The notes beneath the pieces were generated by a model, which was given only the letters and a program-made list of their open reading frames with translations, was not told the origin of the DNA and searched no databases. From Clostridium grantii DSM 8605 (GTDB lineage: Bacteria > Bacillota > Clostridia > Clostridiales > Clostridiaceae): DNA of 64,000 bases. The stretch is taken from assembly GCF_900129965.1 (NCBI RefSeq), contig NZ_FQXM01000010.1:62001-126000 (forward strand), in the 5' to 3' direction. Below are positions 8,160 to 16,012 of this stretch, piece by piece (position 1 is the stretch's first letter; every line of letters begins with the position of its first letter). A program made the translations under genes and the position numbers.

Positions 8160-9750
8160 AATAAAACTACGCTTAATTTAAAAATTAAAAATAGCTAATA
8201 TCTAAGCAATTAATGGTTTTAGACTTCTGATATATTCATGCTTATGTATTTTGTTGGCTACAACAACCGTTATTAGCTGAGTTATACCAGCAAGAAGTAA
8301 GTCAGCATGAAGAGTTTTTTCGTTATGCGTCCTACGGCCCGCAATACAGTAACTGTGTTTAAATTGTTCAATACTTTTTTCTACAGCAGAACGGGTTTTA
8401 TAGGTATAATTTCATTCCTCTGAACCACGAGTGGTTCCAGGATAAGAACGTAAATTCTTTTCAGGATAGATATAGAACATTCTACCGCAAGATGAATTTG
8501 TACATGGATTTTCACATAAAGTTACTTGACGACTTTTTTTAGTTTCTTTATTGTAGACCCATTTCATTTTAGGACAGACAAACTTCATTGTTGGAATTCC
8601 TGAACGTAAGTGTGTTTTACTACCTTCTCGTTTCATAGGTAATGAATGGTCGTTAGGACAGCAGGGAATACCATCTTCGTTCAAAGGACAATCAGATTCT
8701 TTTGATGCAAGTTTAGTTTTTAGTGGTATATATGCTTTTTCAAACTTTACTTCCTGTAGAAGGTAACGATAAATCTCAATGCTATCAAAGGCGGCATCAC
8801 CCAAGAAGGTTTTGGGGTTTATCAATGGATGTTTTTCAAAAAAATCTTTAAGAACAGGTATAAGTGCCTTAGCATCACCAAGAGACTTATCCTCATCGGG
8901 TGAATCAGATTTTTTCTCAACAACGATATCCGGATGAGCTTTAAGAAAATCTTTATTGTAAAAGGAAATGTCTCTTATAATACCAAGGCCATTAGTTATA
9001 ATACCAAATTTAAAAGCATAACAAAAATGCCCATTTATATACATCTGCTGAATAGCTGGATTAACGTCAGCGTGGGAAGGCATAGCACCATAAGCAGCTT
9101 TATAGGGATCATAATAATCATCTAAACCTTTTATCTTCTTGAAAGTTTTCAGTTGCTTTATTATGCGGTTAGCATATTTAGGGTTGTTCTCAGTGACGAA
9201 AGCTTCAAGACCAGAGGTATCAAAGATAGTCATAGAAGCAAGGTTTTCATTAATTTGTTGGCAAATTGGTTCAGTAATATCAACAAGATTGTCGAACATC
9301 AATTGTAAGTCCAAAATAAAATCCTGTTTAAAACGTGTGAATTTAGAAGCATCAGGAACTTTAATAAAACCACAGAAATCCCTTAACTATTGAGAATGTT
9401 TAAGAAAAATAATTAAAAGGGAATCTGTAGGAATAGAAAAAATTCGTTGCAAAATCAAAGCACGAAGCATAGCGTAAAGCATATATTTACGAGGTCTTCC
9501 AGTAGAAGCATAAAAATGATTTATGAAGGAAGCAGGAACTAAATCATCAAGATTAATGGTATTTTCAAGTAAAGAAAGAAACAGAGATTTATTGTTTTCA
9601 AATTTTTCTTTGCAATCAGAAAAAATATCTGCCAAAGAAAGCTGTTTATGTGTTATCATAGATATGTAACTCCTTTCTGAGGATATGGTGATTTTGTTTT
9701 TTCGACAATTCAATTTTACCATAAATCAGTGAGGAGTTATTTTATTTTGT
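8160..9750. mobile_element. IS1182-like insertion sequence, inactivated
   Basis: Extent is approximate: it is set by the transposase frame (8202-9722) plus short flanks. Weak inverted similarity is visible between AACAAATAAAACT near 8156 and the complement of the AGTTATTTTATTTTGTT stretch near 9735, but exact ends and a target duplication could not be fixed by eye. Confidence 0.55.
8202..9722 (-). pseudogene. IS1182-family transposase broken by two in-frame stops
   Basis: Reading on the minus strand, one continuous frame of 506 codons runs from the ATG at 9722 to a TAG at 8204-8202. It is interrupted by a TAG at 9389-9387 (after FLKHSQ, before LRDFCGFIKVPDASKFTRFK) and a TGA at 8414-8412 (after TTRGSEE, before NYTYKTRSAVEKSIEQF). 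The N-terminal part carries the usual DLVPxxFINHFYASTGRPRKY region, the middle has IFDTSGLEAFVTENNPKY and the DAAFDS catalytic-core motif, and the C-terminus has HADLLLAGITQLITVV and YIRSLKPLIA. There is no frameshift: two substitutions alone would account for its loss of function. Confidence 0.85.
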
Positions 9751-9761
9751 TAAAAAAATAT

Positions 9762-9798
9762 CCCGCTTTTATGCGGGGTGCGGCGTTTCGCAAACGCC
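9762..9798. repeat. Two adjacent GC-rich hairpins
   Basis: CCCGC-TTTTAT-GCGGG is followed four bases later by GGCGTTT-CGC-AAACGCC. They lie just beyond the right side of the IS and upstream of a small gene. They may belong to the IS end or be a leftover of another element. Confidence 0.45.
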
Positions 9799-9864
9799 TA
9801 TTTAATGTATAGTAGAAAGGTAATATAAAATAACAAATAAATAGATGAGGAGGTGGTAATAAAT

Positions 9865-10155
9865 ATGAAGAAAAAATACTATACCTGTTTAATTTTAGAG
9901 ATACTTTTGGTAGTATCAATAATTATGTTGCTATTAAAATACAATGAACTAAAAATAGATTTCATAGATGGCGATGGTATTGGGATTTATTTTTTAGGAT
10001 TTGAAATTAATGATAGAGTTAGTAGCGGAGAAATATCTGTTTACAGAAATATATTCTTCAATACTTCAATTATGTTTTCAATTATAGCGTTTATAAATGG
10101 TTTTTTATTAATCAATATCAAAAGGAAATACAAAGCTTTAAATAATAAAGAATAG
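9865..10155 (+). CDS. Small two-helix membrane protein, unknown function
   Basis: Start placed at the ATG 9865 because GAGGAGG ends about 11 bases upstream; an in-frame GTG at 9853 overlaps that site. The 96-residue product has two hydrophobic helices (about residues 7-27 and 65-85) separated by a loop with FIDGDGIGIYFLGFEI and charged at the C-terminus. No family recognised. It stands alone between the IS and a possible structured RNA. Confidence 0.55.
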   Translation: MKKKYYTCLILEILLVVSIIMLLLKYNELKIDFIDGDGIGIYFLGFEINDRVSSGEISVYRNIFFNTSIMFSIIAFINGFLLINIKRKYKALNNKE

Positions 10156-10176
10156 AGTAAGATTAGCAACATAAAC

Positions 10177-10308
10177 TAAAGGGCGCAACCACCGAAGGAG
10201 TATAAAGTTAAGACTTATCAGCTAAGATTCATCCCTAAGGGGTTGAACACTACCCAACTAGTGTACAAATATGAGAAATTTAGCATCAGGGAAACCTGAT
10301 GTTTTTTA
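10177..10308 (+). ncRNA. Candidate structured RNA ending in an intrinsic terminator
   Basis: Begins with a second copy of TAAAGGGCGCAAC, followed by CACCGAAGGAG, a series of short helices (CTTA-TCAGC-TAAG; CCC-TAA-GGG; ACACTA-CCCAAC-TAGTGT at 10247-10264) and a terminator CATCAGG-GAAA-CCTGATG with six Ts (10284-10307). This is the architecture of a riboswitch or small RNA, but it lacks the conserved core of classes I can recall (for example no ACGCAAAGC of c-di-GMP-I). Only a 35-codon frame (10299-10406) starting inside the terminator stem lies downstream, so it may be an orphan or a decayed leader. Confidence 0.35.
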
Positions 10309-10769
10309 TATTGAATGAATATTTGTATGAGTATAAATATGAAGTTATGAATCCGGACGGCAGATATTTCGGAGAGTTCAAAATTGAGTTATCAGAAAAG
10401 CTTTAAATAAAATTAGTGTATATCGTTTTTGATAACAAGGGGGTGAACTCAATTTTGAGCAGATTCTCTTAACACGGTTCATGGAATAATCTATACCTAA
10501 TAAGCAAAAGTTGAAATTAAATTAAAACTTAAGTATTAATATTATATTGTGGAAGAGTTAATATAAGTATTGAAAGAGAGAGGAGCATTCAACTAAACAT
10601 CAGATTTGCATTTTTAATCAGGAAATTATAAATAAATATTTAAAGTATAAAGAATAGATAGTGTAAAGCGAGTTATGAAAAAAATGAGTTTTAGAAATTT
10701 GGCATCTAACGATGAGAACAATTAAAAAAAACTAATTTTGTCTATCAAAACTTTAAATTTAGGTATTGT
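10309..10769. other. Gap with a short frame, no clear gene
   Basis: A 35-codon frame from 10299 to 10406 ends with protein-like EVMNPDGRYFGEFKIELSEKL but has no ribosome site; it may be the tail of a lost gene. A 15-base inverted repeat (around GTTCAAAATTGAGTT at 10376 and AACTCAATTTTGAG near 10450) is present. Nothing else stands out. Confidence 0.3.
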
Positions 10770-11384
10770 TTTCCTATATTAATTTTAGGATTCACAAAAT
10801 CAGCAATACCTGGATTGATAAATAGTTTTTTTGTTTTTTTACATTTATTTTGCAAGAATCCTATTAAAATGGTGGTTAAATTTGTAGTTACATTAACCTT
10901 GTTTGGATTAATATCCACTATTACCTTTGTTTTTGATTATGGTATTTATTATAGTTTGGTGGTGGTTCTAAAAACTTTATCAGGGGCTATGGCTCTTAGT
11001 TTTTTGGTTTTAACAACCCCAATTGATGATATTTTTTATTTCGCATCTAAGGTGAATTGGCTTAGTGATATTACGGATATTGCTAAGAACATGGAGAGAT
11101 TCATTGTATTGATTGAAGACGAGTATGGAATAATGTATAAAGCTATGTTGGTGAGAGGTGGTTTTAGTGGATTTAAAGCTAAAATTACTGATACAGGAAA
11201 ATTGGCAGGACTTTTGTTTGTGAATACTATGAAGCGGTGGGGAGAGATTAAGGATAGTATTGATGCTCGGTGCTCTAGGGGATGTTTGGTTTATAGTGAG
11301 AAGAATTTTGTGTTTTCTATTTTGAGAGTTGCTTTGTGTGTTGGATATTGTTTGGTTTTGGTTGGGATATTGGTGCTGATTTGA
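10770..11384 (+). pseudogene. cbiQ: 5'-truncated second copy of cbiQ
   Basis: From FPILILGFTKSAIP onward this frame matches the intact CbiQ at 5239-5934 along its whole remaining length, with roughly four of five residues identical by eye and one codon fewer near the start. The first ~28 residues, the normal start and the ribosome site are absent; upstream the similarity dissolves after a short AAACTAATTTT patch. Both Arg-Gly coupling motifs (LVRGGF, CSRGC) survive and there are no internal stops, so it decays slowly or could be translated from the TTG at 10815. No cbiO follows. Confidence 0.8.
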
Positions 11385-11566
11385 TTGCCTTCATCTTTTG
11401 TGGCGGGGCCTTTTGTAAGCGAAAATTTAGGTTTTATAAAGAAATTGATTTTCATCACTTTCAGAGCGTGTAACTATGAGTATTATTATTTATCCAGTAT
11501 TTTTAAGTGTATTTAAGAATAATACGTAATATTTTGGAGAATATAATTTTGAAAGGAGTATTTATT

Positions 11567-11695
11567 ATGAGTAAAAAAAACAGAGAAAAGAAAAATAATG
11601 ATAATAAAACAACTAATAAGAAGAGTGCAAATCCCATCACATTAAAGACGGATCCTGATATGAAAGAACCTGTGAAAGGTATGCCGGAGATATAA
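11567..11695 (+). CDS. Small basic protein, unknown
   Basis: The ATG at 11567 has AAAGGAG seven bases upstream; a longer frame starting at 11507 is not needed. The 42-residue product is very rich in Lys and Asn (KKNREKKNNDNKTTNKK) and ends with DMKEPVKGMPEI. It resembles small hypothetical proteins common in clostridia, but I cannot assign a family. The next small gene begins 15 bases later, so the two form a unit. Confidence 0.55.
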   Translation: MSKKNREKKNNDNKTTNKKSANPITLKTDPDMKEPVKGMPEI

Positions 11696-11709
11696 TAGGG
11701 AGGCTAACA

Positions 11710-11922
11710 ATGCATAAAAAAAGTCATATAGATACAGCAAAATTAGATGAAGTGCCCATGGGTGATTCTTTTGAATATAAGGATGTTGTAGAAGATGATT
11801 TTCCATTAAAAGATAGGCCTGAGGATGGATTATTTTTTAAAGCTGAAGTAGATAGGGGCATGTATGAATCAATTGTATTAAAAAAGGACACTGGAAATAG
11901 AGTTTTGTACGAAAAGAAATGA
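11710..11922 (+). CDS. Small acidic protein, unknown
   Basis: A 70-residue soluble, acidic product (VVEDDFPLKDRPEDG) with a good GGGAGG ribosome site. No family recognised. It follows a 42-residue basic protein with 15 bases between them and ends in a strong terminator, so the two small proteins are probably made together and could bind each other through opposite charge; that is inference only. Confidence 0.6.
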   Translation: MHKKSHIDTAKLDEVPMGDSFEYKDVVEDDFPLKDRPEDGLFFKAEVDRGMYESIVLKKDTGNRVLYEKK

Positions 11923-11956
11923 TGGAGAATTCAAAAGTCTCCATCATTTCTTTTTT
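11918..11956. terminator. Intrinsic terminator, bidirectional
   Basis: A 12-base perfect stem AAATGATGGAGA / TCTCCATCATTT with an 8-base loop and a T run after it. It serves the upstream + genes and, read the other way, could end the minus frame 12179-11955. Confidence 0.85.
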
Positions 11957-12179
11957 AGTAGTTTAACCATAGGAATATATTTATCTTATCTACTCTTTTT
12001 CTTCCTGCATTGGTGAGGCTTGATTTTCCTTCCTCTAAAATTATGATGAATTCTTTCAATTCATTTTCATGAATTGCCTCAATTATAGATTCTGTTCGCT
12101 TTGCAAAGTTAATGGGTATGCAATTTCCTTGCAATTCAAAAAGAACTAGTTTTAACTCAGTGTAATATTTCTTAGGCAC
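11955..12179 (-). CDS. Possible small protein, unknown
   Basis: A 74-codon minus frame starting at GTG with protein-like composition (alternating charged and hydrophobic residues, ESIIEAIHENELKEFIIILEEG). There is no convincing ribosome site ahead of the GTG, and no family is recognised. The shared terminator on its 3' side is the main support. It could equally be a chance frame. Confidence 0.35.
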   Translation of the reverse strand: MPKKYYTELKLVLFELQGNCIPINFAKRTESIIEAIHENELKEFIIILEEGKSSLTNAGRKRVDKINIFLWLNY

Positions 12180-12240
12180 GGCTATATTTTTTAAATAGAA
12201 AATTTAATATCATTTCAGAAAAACTTCTAAGAGGAGAGTC

Positions 12241-12282
12241 ATGAATTATAAAATTAAAATAGCACATAATAATCATAGATAG
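12241..12282 (+). CDS. Possible 13-residue leader peptide
   Basis: MNYKIKIAHNNHR with a near-perfect AAGAGGAGAG ribosome site just upstream, ending 26 bases before the next gene. It may be a leader or upstream ORF for 12309-12671; short peptides like this also arise by chance. Confidence 0.25.
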   Translation: MNYKIKIAHNNHR

Positions 12283-12308
12283 AAAAACTATGAGAAGGGA
12301 TGTTGTAA

Positions 12309-12671
12309 ATGAAAGCTAAAATATTTGTGGTATTTTTCATATCTTTTATGTGCTTTACAGGATTTTGTAATAATGTTTATGGGTTAACTAATGCTGTTCC
12401 TGAAAATGAACAAAAAGAAGTGAAAAAAGATAAATATGAAATGGTTACAGGAAAGATAAAAAAGATTATAGTTAAGGATAAAAAAAGATCATTACTAATT
12501 GCAGATGAAAAGGGAAATGAATATATTTTTCATATAGGAGAATATACAATAGTCACAACTTTTGATGAATTAAAAATTGGGGATGAAGTAGATATTATTT
12601 TCAATGGTATATTAACTATGAGTATTCCACCTCAAGGAAATGCAATTATAATAAATGCACTAAAAGTATAA
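12309..12671 (+). CDS. Secreted protein of unknown function
   Basis: A 120-residue product with a Sec-type signal peptide (residues 1-26, ending CNNVYGL). The mature part has a lysine-rich linker and then about 80 residues predicted as alternating beta strands (GKIKKIIVKDKKRSLLIADEKGNEYIFHIGEYT), reminiscent of small OB-like or DUF3221-type secreted domains of Firmicutes; this is a resemblance in pattern, not a firm match. It stands alone, followed by a long perfect inverted repeat. Confidence 0.6.
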   Translation: MKAKIFVVFFISFMCFTGFCNNVYGLTNAVPENEQKEVKKDKYEMVTGKIKKIIVKDKKRSLLIADEKGNEYIFHIGEYTIVTTFDELKIGDEVDIIFNGILTMSIPPQGNAIIINALKV

Positions 12672-12701
12672 TGGGAAATTTAAGTAAAAAACTAAAAATT
12701 T

Positions 12702-12750
12702 AATTTAAAATACCTACCGTAATGTATCTTGGCGGTAGGTATTTTAAATT
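12702..12750. terminator. Strong inverted repeat between convergent genes
   Basis: An 18-base perfect stem AATTTAAAATACCTACCG / CGGTAGGTATTTTAAATT with a 13-base loop. It lies between the convergent genes at 12309 (+) and 13765 (-) and probably terminates both; A and T runs at the stem base act as the tail. Confidence 0.75.
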
Positions 12751-12787
12751 AGTTCTATATTAGGTATAAGACAAAAACTATTATACA

Positions 12788-13765
12788 TTAAATTGTTATT
12801 CCTGAACTATTAGTTATTTCGTTAGCAATGATAGCTACGCCGCTAACGGTTGTTCCCGGTTTTAATCTGGGTTGCCCAGAAGGATTAGATGGGTAACCGT
12901 TTTTTGTGTATTTTAATTCAGCTATAAAGCTCTTAATACCTCCCCCTGAAACAAACATGAGTATATCACCAAAACCATTTGTTTTATTATTGGTGATAAT
13001 AATAGGATTACGAACTAGTGAAAATTTTGATATAAGTTCATACCTGTTGAGGGATTGCTTAAAAATTGCTGCACTACAGCCACCAGTGCCACATACTGTA
13101 GGGCCTATAAGATATACAAATATTTCGGGTTTTCCATCTTCATCAAGGTCAATTCTATTATAGTAATAGGTTATTTTATCCTCTACTGGGTCTAGGTTAA
13201 AAGCTTCTATAAAAGCCTTTTCAAGTTTTGTATCTCTCTTTTTTTCGGAATCTAAACATTTAACATTGGTTAAATCCACTCCATTATAAGAATCAGGCAA
13301 ACATCTTCTTTCGAATCGTGTTAAATTATAATCTGAAAAAGTCCCCCAATTTTCTATTCTGTTGAAATAAGGATTTATTGAATTAAAGTAAACTAATATT
13401 GGTACATTATCTAATTCAGGATAAGCACTAAAGAATTTATTATCGCCATATCTTATAGCTTGCAGAGCAAGGGGTAATTCTCGTATAAATATTGCATTTC
13501 GTATAGCGGTTACAGTGGGGCCTAAGTCACCATCTACATATAAGTGAACATAGAAAAAATAGTTGGGTCCTATTTTAAACCACTCACCAAGCACTTCATC
13601 TCTCATAGCATTTATTTTATCATAGGCATATTTTAAGCCTATATTTAGAAAAAGTTCAGCGGTTAGATCTGAATGGGTAAGGGTGTATATTCTGGGCATA
13701 ATTGGGATTGTGGGGGTAACCAATTGAAAATCTACTGAAAGTTTTTTGGGATTAAAAGTACTCAT
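12788..13765 (-). CDS. Staygreen (SGR) family protein with C-terminal CGTGGC domain
   Basis: Residues about 5-160 match the Staygreen family, whose plant members remove Mg from chlorophyll a: RIYTLTHSDLTAELFLNIG, DEVLGEWFKI, FYVHLYVDGD, RELPLALQAIRYGD, FFSAYPELDNVPILVYF and NRIENWG all follow the family order. Some nonphotosynthetic bacteria are known to carry active homologues. Residues about 175-325 form a second conserved domain with DLDEDGKPEIFVY (a Ca-binding-like acidic loop), CGTGGCSAAIF and a VSGGGIK stretch, which I recognise from bacterial proteins of unknown function. There is no signal peptide, so it should be cytoplasmic. It is monocistronic. The natural substrate here is unknown; a metal-tetrapyrrole is the obvious guess. 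Confidence 0.85.
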   Translation of the reverse strand: MSTFNPKKLSVDFQLVTPTIPIMPRIYTLTHSDLTAELFLNIGLKYAYDKINAMRDEVLGEWFKIGPNYFFYVHLYVDGDLGPTVTAIRNAIFIRELPLALQAIRYGDNKFFSAYPELDNVPILVYFNSINPYFNRIENWGTFSDYNLTRFERRCLPDSYNGVDLTNVKCLDSEKKRDTKLEKAFIEAFNLDPVEDKITYYYNRIDLDEDGKPEIFVYLIGPTVCGTGGCSAAIFKQSLNRYELISKFSLVRNPIIITNNKTNGFGDILMFVSGGGIKSFIAELKYTKNGYPSNPSGQPRLKPGTTVSGVAIIANEITNSSGITI

Positions 13766-14308
13766 TTTTACCTTCTTTAAATATTATTTAACATAATAAT
13801 AGTATATTAAGGATTTTACTAGTTGACACTATTTTAGTTGAACTTACTTTTGTTGGTTAATCATATAGATTACTAAATATTTGTAGAGATTAGTTTGGCT
13901 AATATTTAAGGAATACTTACCGTTTTAATGGAGTGGTAAGTATTATTGCAGTATGTATTGCATTTATTCCGATTTTGATTTATTGAGGATGGTATATGGA
14001 ATTAAAAAAATATAAGTTATGATATCTTAGGTAAAGAATTTGACAGGAATAGCCAACAAGTATATAATTTAATAGGAAGTGTTTTACTATATATATTGTG
14101 AAGTAGATGGGATTATTAGCCTGTTAATGAGCTTATCAACGTATTATAAATTTAATGTGGTGGTTTGTTAGTTAACAAAAGAAGAGTGAAAATTTCGTTG
14201 AAAAATATTATCTTTTAGAACTGTGGCTTGTTTAGGATCAAGTGGTCATAAACTATACTATGTTTTCGTGGTATAATGTGAGCTTTAATTAATTAAAGTG
14301 AAACTTAA
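13766..14308. other. Intergenic region, no gene seen
   Basis: About 540 AT-rich bases between divergent transcription units. The only clear structure is a 10-base inverted repeat AATACTTACC / GGTAAGTATT (13912-13921 and 13935-13944). No ORF with a ribosome site and no conserved leader was recognised. Confidence 0.45.
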
Positions 14309-14350
14309 GCACTCTAACTCTATTATAAATAGAGTTAGAGTGCTTTTTTT
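14309..14350 (+). terminator. Intrinsic terminator upstream of the amino-acid transporter
   Basis: A 15-base perfect stem GCACTCTAACTCTAT / ATAGAGTTAGAGTGC, five-base loop and seven Ts. No gene precedes it on the + strand within 500 bases, so it may end a small RNA or act as an attenuator for the operon starting at 14442. Confidence 0.85.
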
Positions 14351-14441
14351 GTATTCGTTAATAGCTTTATTTAACAATTATAAATATATAAGGTAAAAAC
14401 ACTTCTAAAAAATATAAACTAAAACTGTAGGGGGATTAATA

Positions 14442-15224
14442 ATGATTAAAAGGTTTATGTATTTAATTATGACGGGGATTTTATTATTTGTATTAACAGC
14501 TTGTGGGAGTTCTTCAAAGACTACTTATGAAAATATAATTGAAGATAAAGAAATGAATTTTGCAATGACAGGAGCATACCCACCGTTCAATTTTATAGAT
14601 GACAATGGAGATTTAACAGGGTTTGATATTGATATTGCAAATGCAATTGCAAATGAACTGGGGGTAAAAGCTAAACCGATTACCACAGCATGGGATGGTA
14701 TTATTGCAGGATTGACTGGTAAAAAATTTGATATGATTATTGGAAGTATGTCAATTACTGAAGAAAGACTAAAAGAAGTAAATTTTACTAGTCCATATTA
14801 TTATGATGGAGCACAATTCTTTGCAATGAAGGGTTCGGGATTAAATTCCATTGAAGAGTTGAAAGATGGAAAAGTTGGGGTTGTTACTGGTACAACCTTT
14901 CATGATGCATTAAAAGAAATGGGAAATATAAAAGAGATTCTTCAATTTGAAAGTGATGTTGATAACATTATGGCGGCAGAACAAAAGCGTTCAGATGGAT
15001 TAGTTACAGGGAAATTTGTTGGGTTGCAAGCGCCTCAAAAATACAGTGTAGACTTAGAACCTATAGGACCTCTTTTATATGCTGAAGAAATTGGAATTGC
15101 AATTCGAAAAGATGATACTAAGTTATTGGAAGAAGTAAATGCTGCTTTGAAAAAAATTATAGAAGATGGTACTTATGAAGAAATCAGCGATAAATGGTTT
15201 GGAGTTAATATTTTGAATAAATAA
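14442..15224 (+). CDS. Polar amino-acid ABC transporter substrate-binding lipoprotein
   Basis: Binds an amino acid outside the membrane and delivers it to the permease that follows. The 260-residue protein has a lipoprotein signal ending in the lipobox LTAC (lipidated Cys21) and the SBP family 3 fold: MTGAYPPFNFIDDNGDLTGFDID is the classic start, followed by AWDGIIAGLTGKKFDMIIGSMSIT and the C-terminal DGTYEEISDKWFG. GGGGG precedes the ATG. Substrate cannot be read with certainty; the family covers Arg, His, Gln, Cys and others. Confidence 0.92.
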   Translation: MIKRFMYLIMTGILLFVLTACGSSSKTTYENIIEDKEMNFAMTGAYPPFNFIDDNGDLTGFDIDIANAIANELGVKAKPITTAWDGIIAGLTGKKFDMIIGSMSITEERLKEVNFTSPYYYDGAQFFAMKGSGLNSIEELKDGKVGVVTGTTFHDALKEMGNIKEILQFESDVDNIMAAEQKRSDGLVTGKFVGLQAPQKYSVDLEPIGPLLYAEEIGIAIRKDDTKLLEEVNAALKKIIEDGTYEEISDKWFGVNILNK

Positions 15225-15246
15225 ACATTATTAGAAGTTTGATTTT

Positions 15247-15274
15247 AAGGGTAATATTCTAAAATATTACCCTT
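15247..15274 (+). terminator. Hairpin between binding protein and permease
   Basis: A 12-base perfect stem AAGGGTAATATT / AATATTACCCTT with a four-base loop and only a weak T tail. In this position it probably causes partial termination or protects the 3' end of the binding-protein message, which is usually needed in excess. Confidence 0.65.
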
Positions 15275-15318
15275 TGTTATGAAGTTATATATTTATTAAG
15301 AATGGGGGACATGTATTA

Positions 15319-16011
15319 ATGCAAGTATTAATATCTATTTTTCACAGTATAATAGTTTTTTTTTCTACAGCAATTACATTCGCACCTAAGTTTATTCCAG
15401 GTGTAGTAGCTACATTAGGGTTATCATTTTTTTCTATTATTTTCGGTATGGTATTTGGTTTAGTTGCTGTATTACTTAAATTATCACGGAAAAAGTTTTT
15501 GATGAGGATAACGGATATTTATATAACTATAGTTAGGGGAACTCCGCTGTTATTACAATTAATTTTTATTTTCTATGTGTTACCCAGCATAGGTATAAAA
15601 ATAGGTAGGTTTCCTTCTGCAATTATTGGATTGGCTTTTCATAATGGAGCATATATTAGTGAAATTTTTAGAGGCGCAATTGAATCTATTCATTATGGGC
15701 AAATGGAGGCAGCTAGATCAATTGGGATGACAAAACTACAAGCAATGAAAAGAGTTATTCTACCACAAGCATTTAAACGGTCTGTACCGGCACTTGGAAA
15801 TCAATTTATAATTGCTGTAAAAGATTCTTCGTTGGCTAGTGTTATAACAATAACGGAAATAATTCTATTAGCAAGACAATTTTCAGCGGCAACTTTTAAA
15901 ACTTTCCCAATTTTATTTGTTGCTGGAGGCTATTATTTAATAATTACTATGGGATTAACAAAGATATTAAATATTATCGAGTTGAAATTAAAAGTAAATG
16001 AAAGGAGTTAA
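15319..16011 (+). CDS. Polar amino-acid ABC transporter permease
   Basis: Inner-membrane channel subunit of the HisM/GlnP type, probably a homodimer since only one permease gene is present. The 230-residue protein has five hydrophobic segments; the conserved IVRGTPLLLQL stretch and the EAA cytoplasmic loop GQMEAARSIGMTKLQAMKRVILPQA are both intact. Its stop is one base before the start of the ATPase gene. Confidence 0.92.
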   Translation: MQVLISIFHSIIVFFSTAITFAPKFIPGVVATLGLSFFSIIFGMVFGLVAVLLKLSRKKFLMRITDIYITIVRGTPLLLQLIFIFYVLPSIGIKIGRFPSAIIGLAFHNGAYISEIFRGAIESIHYGQMEAARSIGMTKLQAMKRVILPQAFKRSVPALGNQFIIAVKDSSLASVITITEIILLARQFSAATFKTFPILFVAGGYYLIITMGLTKILNIIELKLKVNERS

Positions 16012-16012
16012 T

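Noticed and set aside
9762..9798. CRISPR repeats
   Set aside because: Two unlike hairpins, no repeated unit and no spacers; no CRISPR array was found anywhere in the window.
10177..10264. c-di-GMP-I, lysine or glycine riboswitch
   Set aside because: CCGAAGGAG and GCAACC look suggestive, but the conserved cores (ACGCAAAGC, or the paired glycine aptamer sequence) are absent, so no class was assigned.
10815..11384. Second cbiQ as a functional gene from the TTG
   Set aside because: It lacks the first helix region, a ribosome site and a partner cbiO; treated as a pseudogene.
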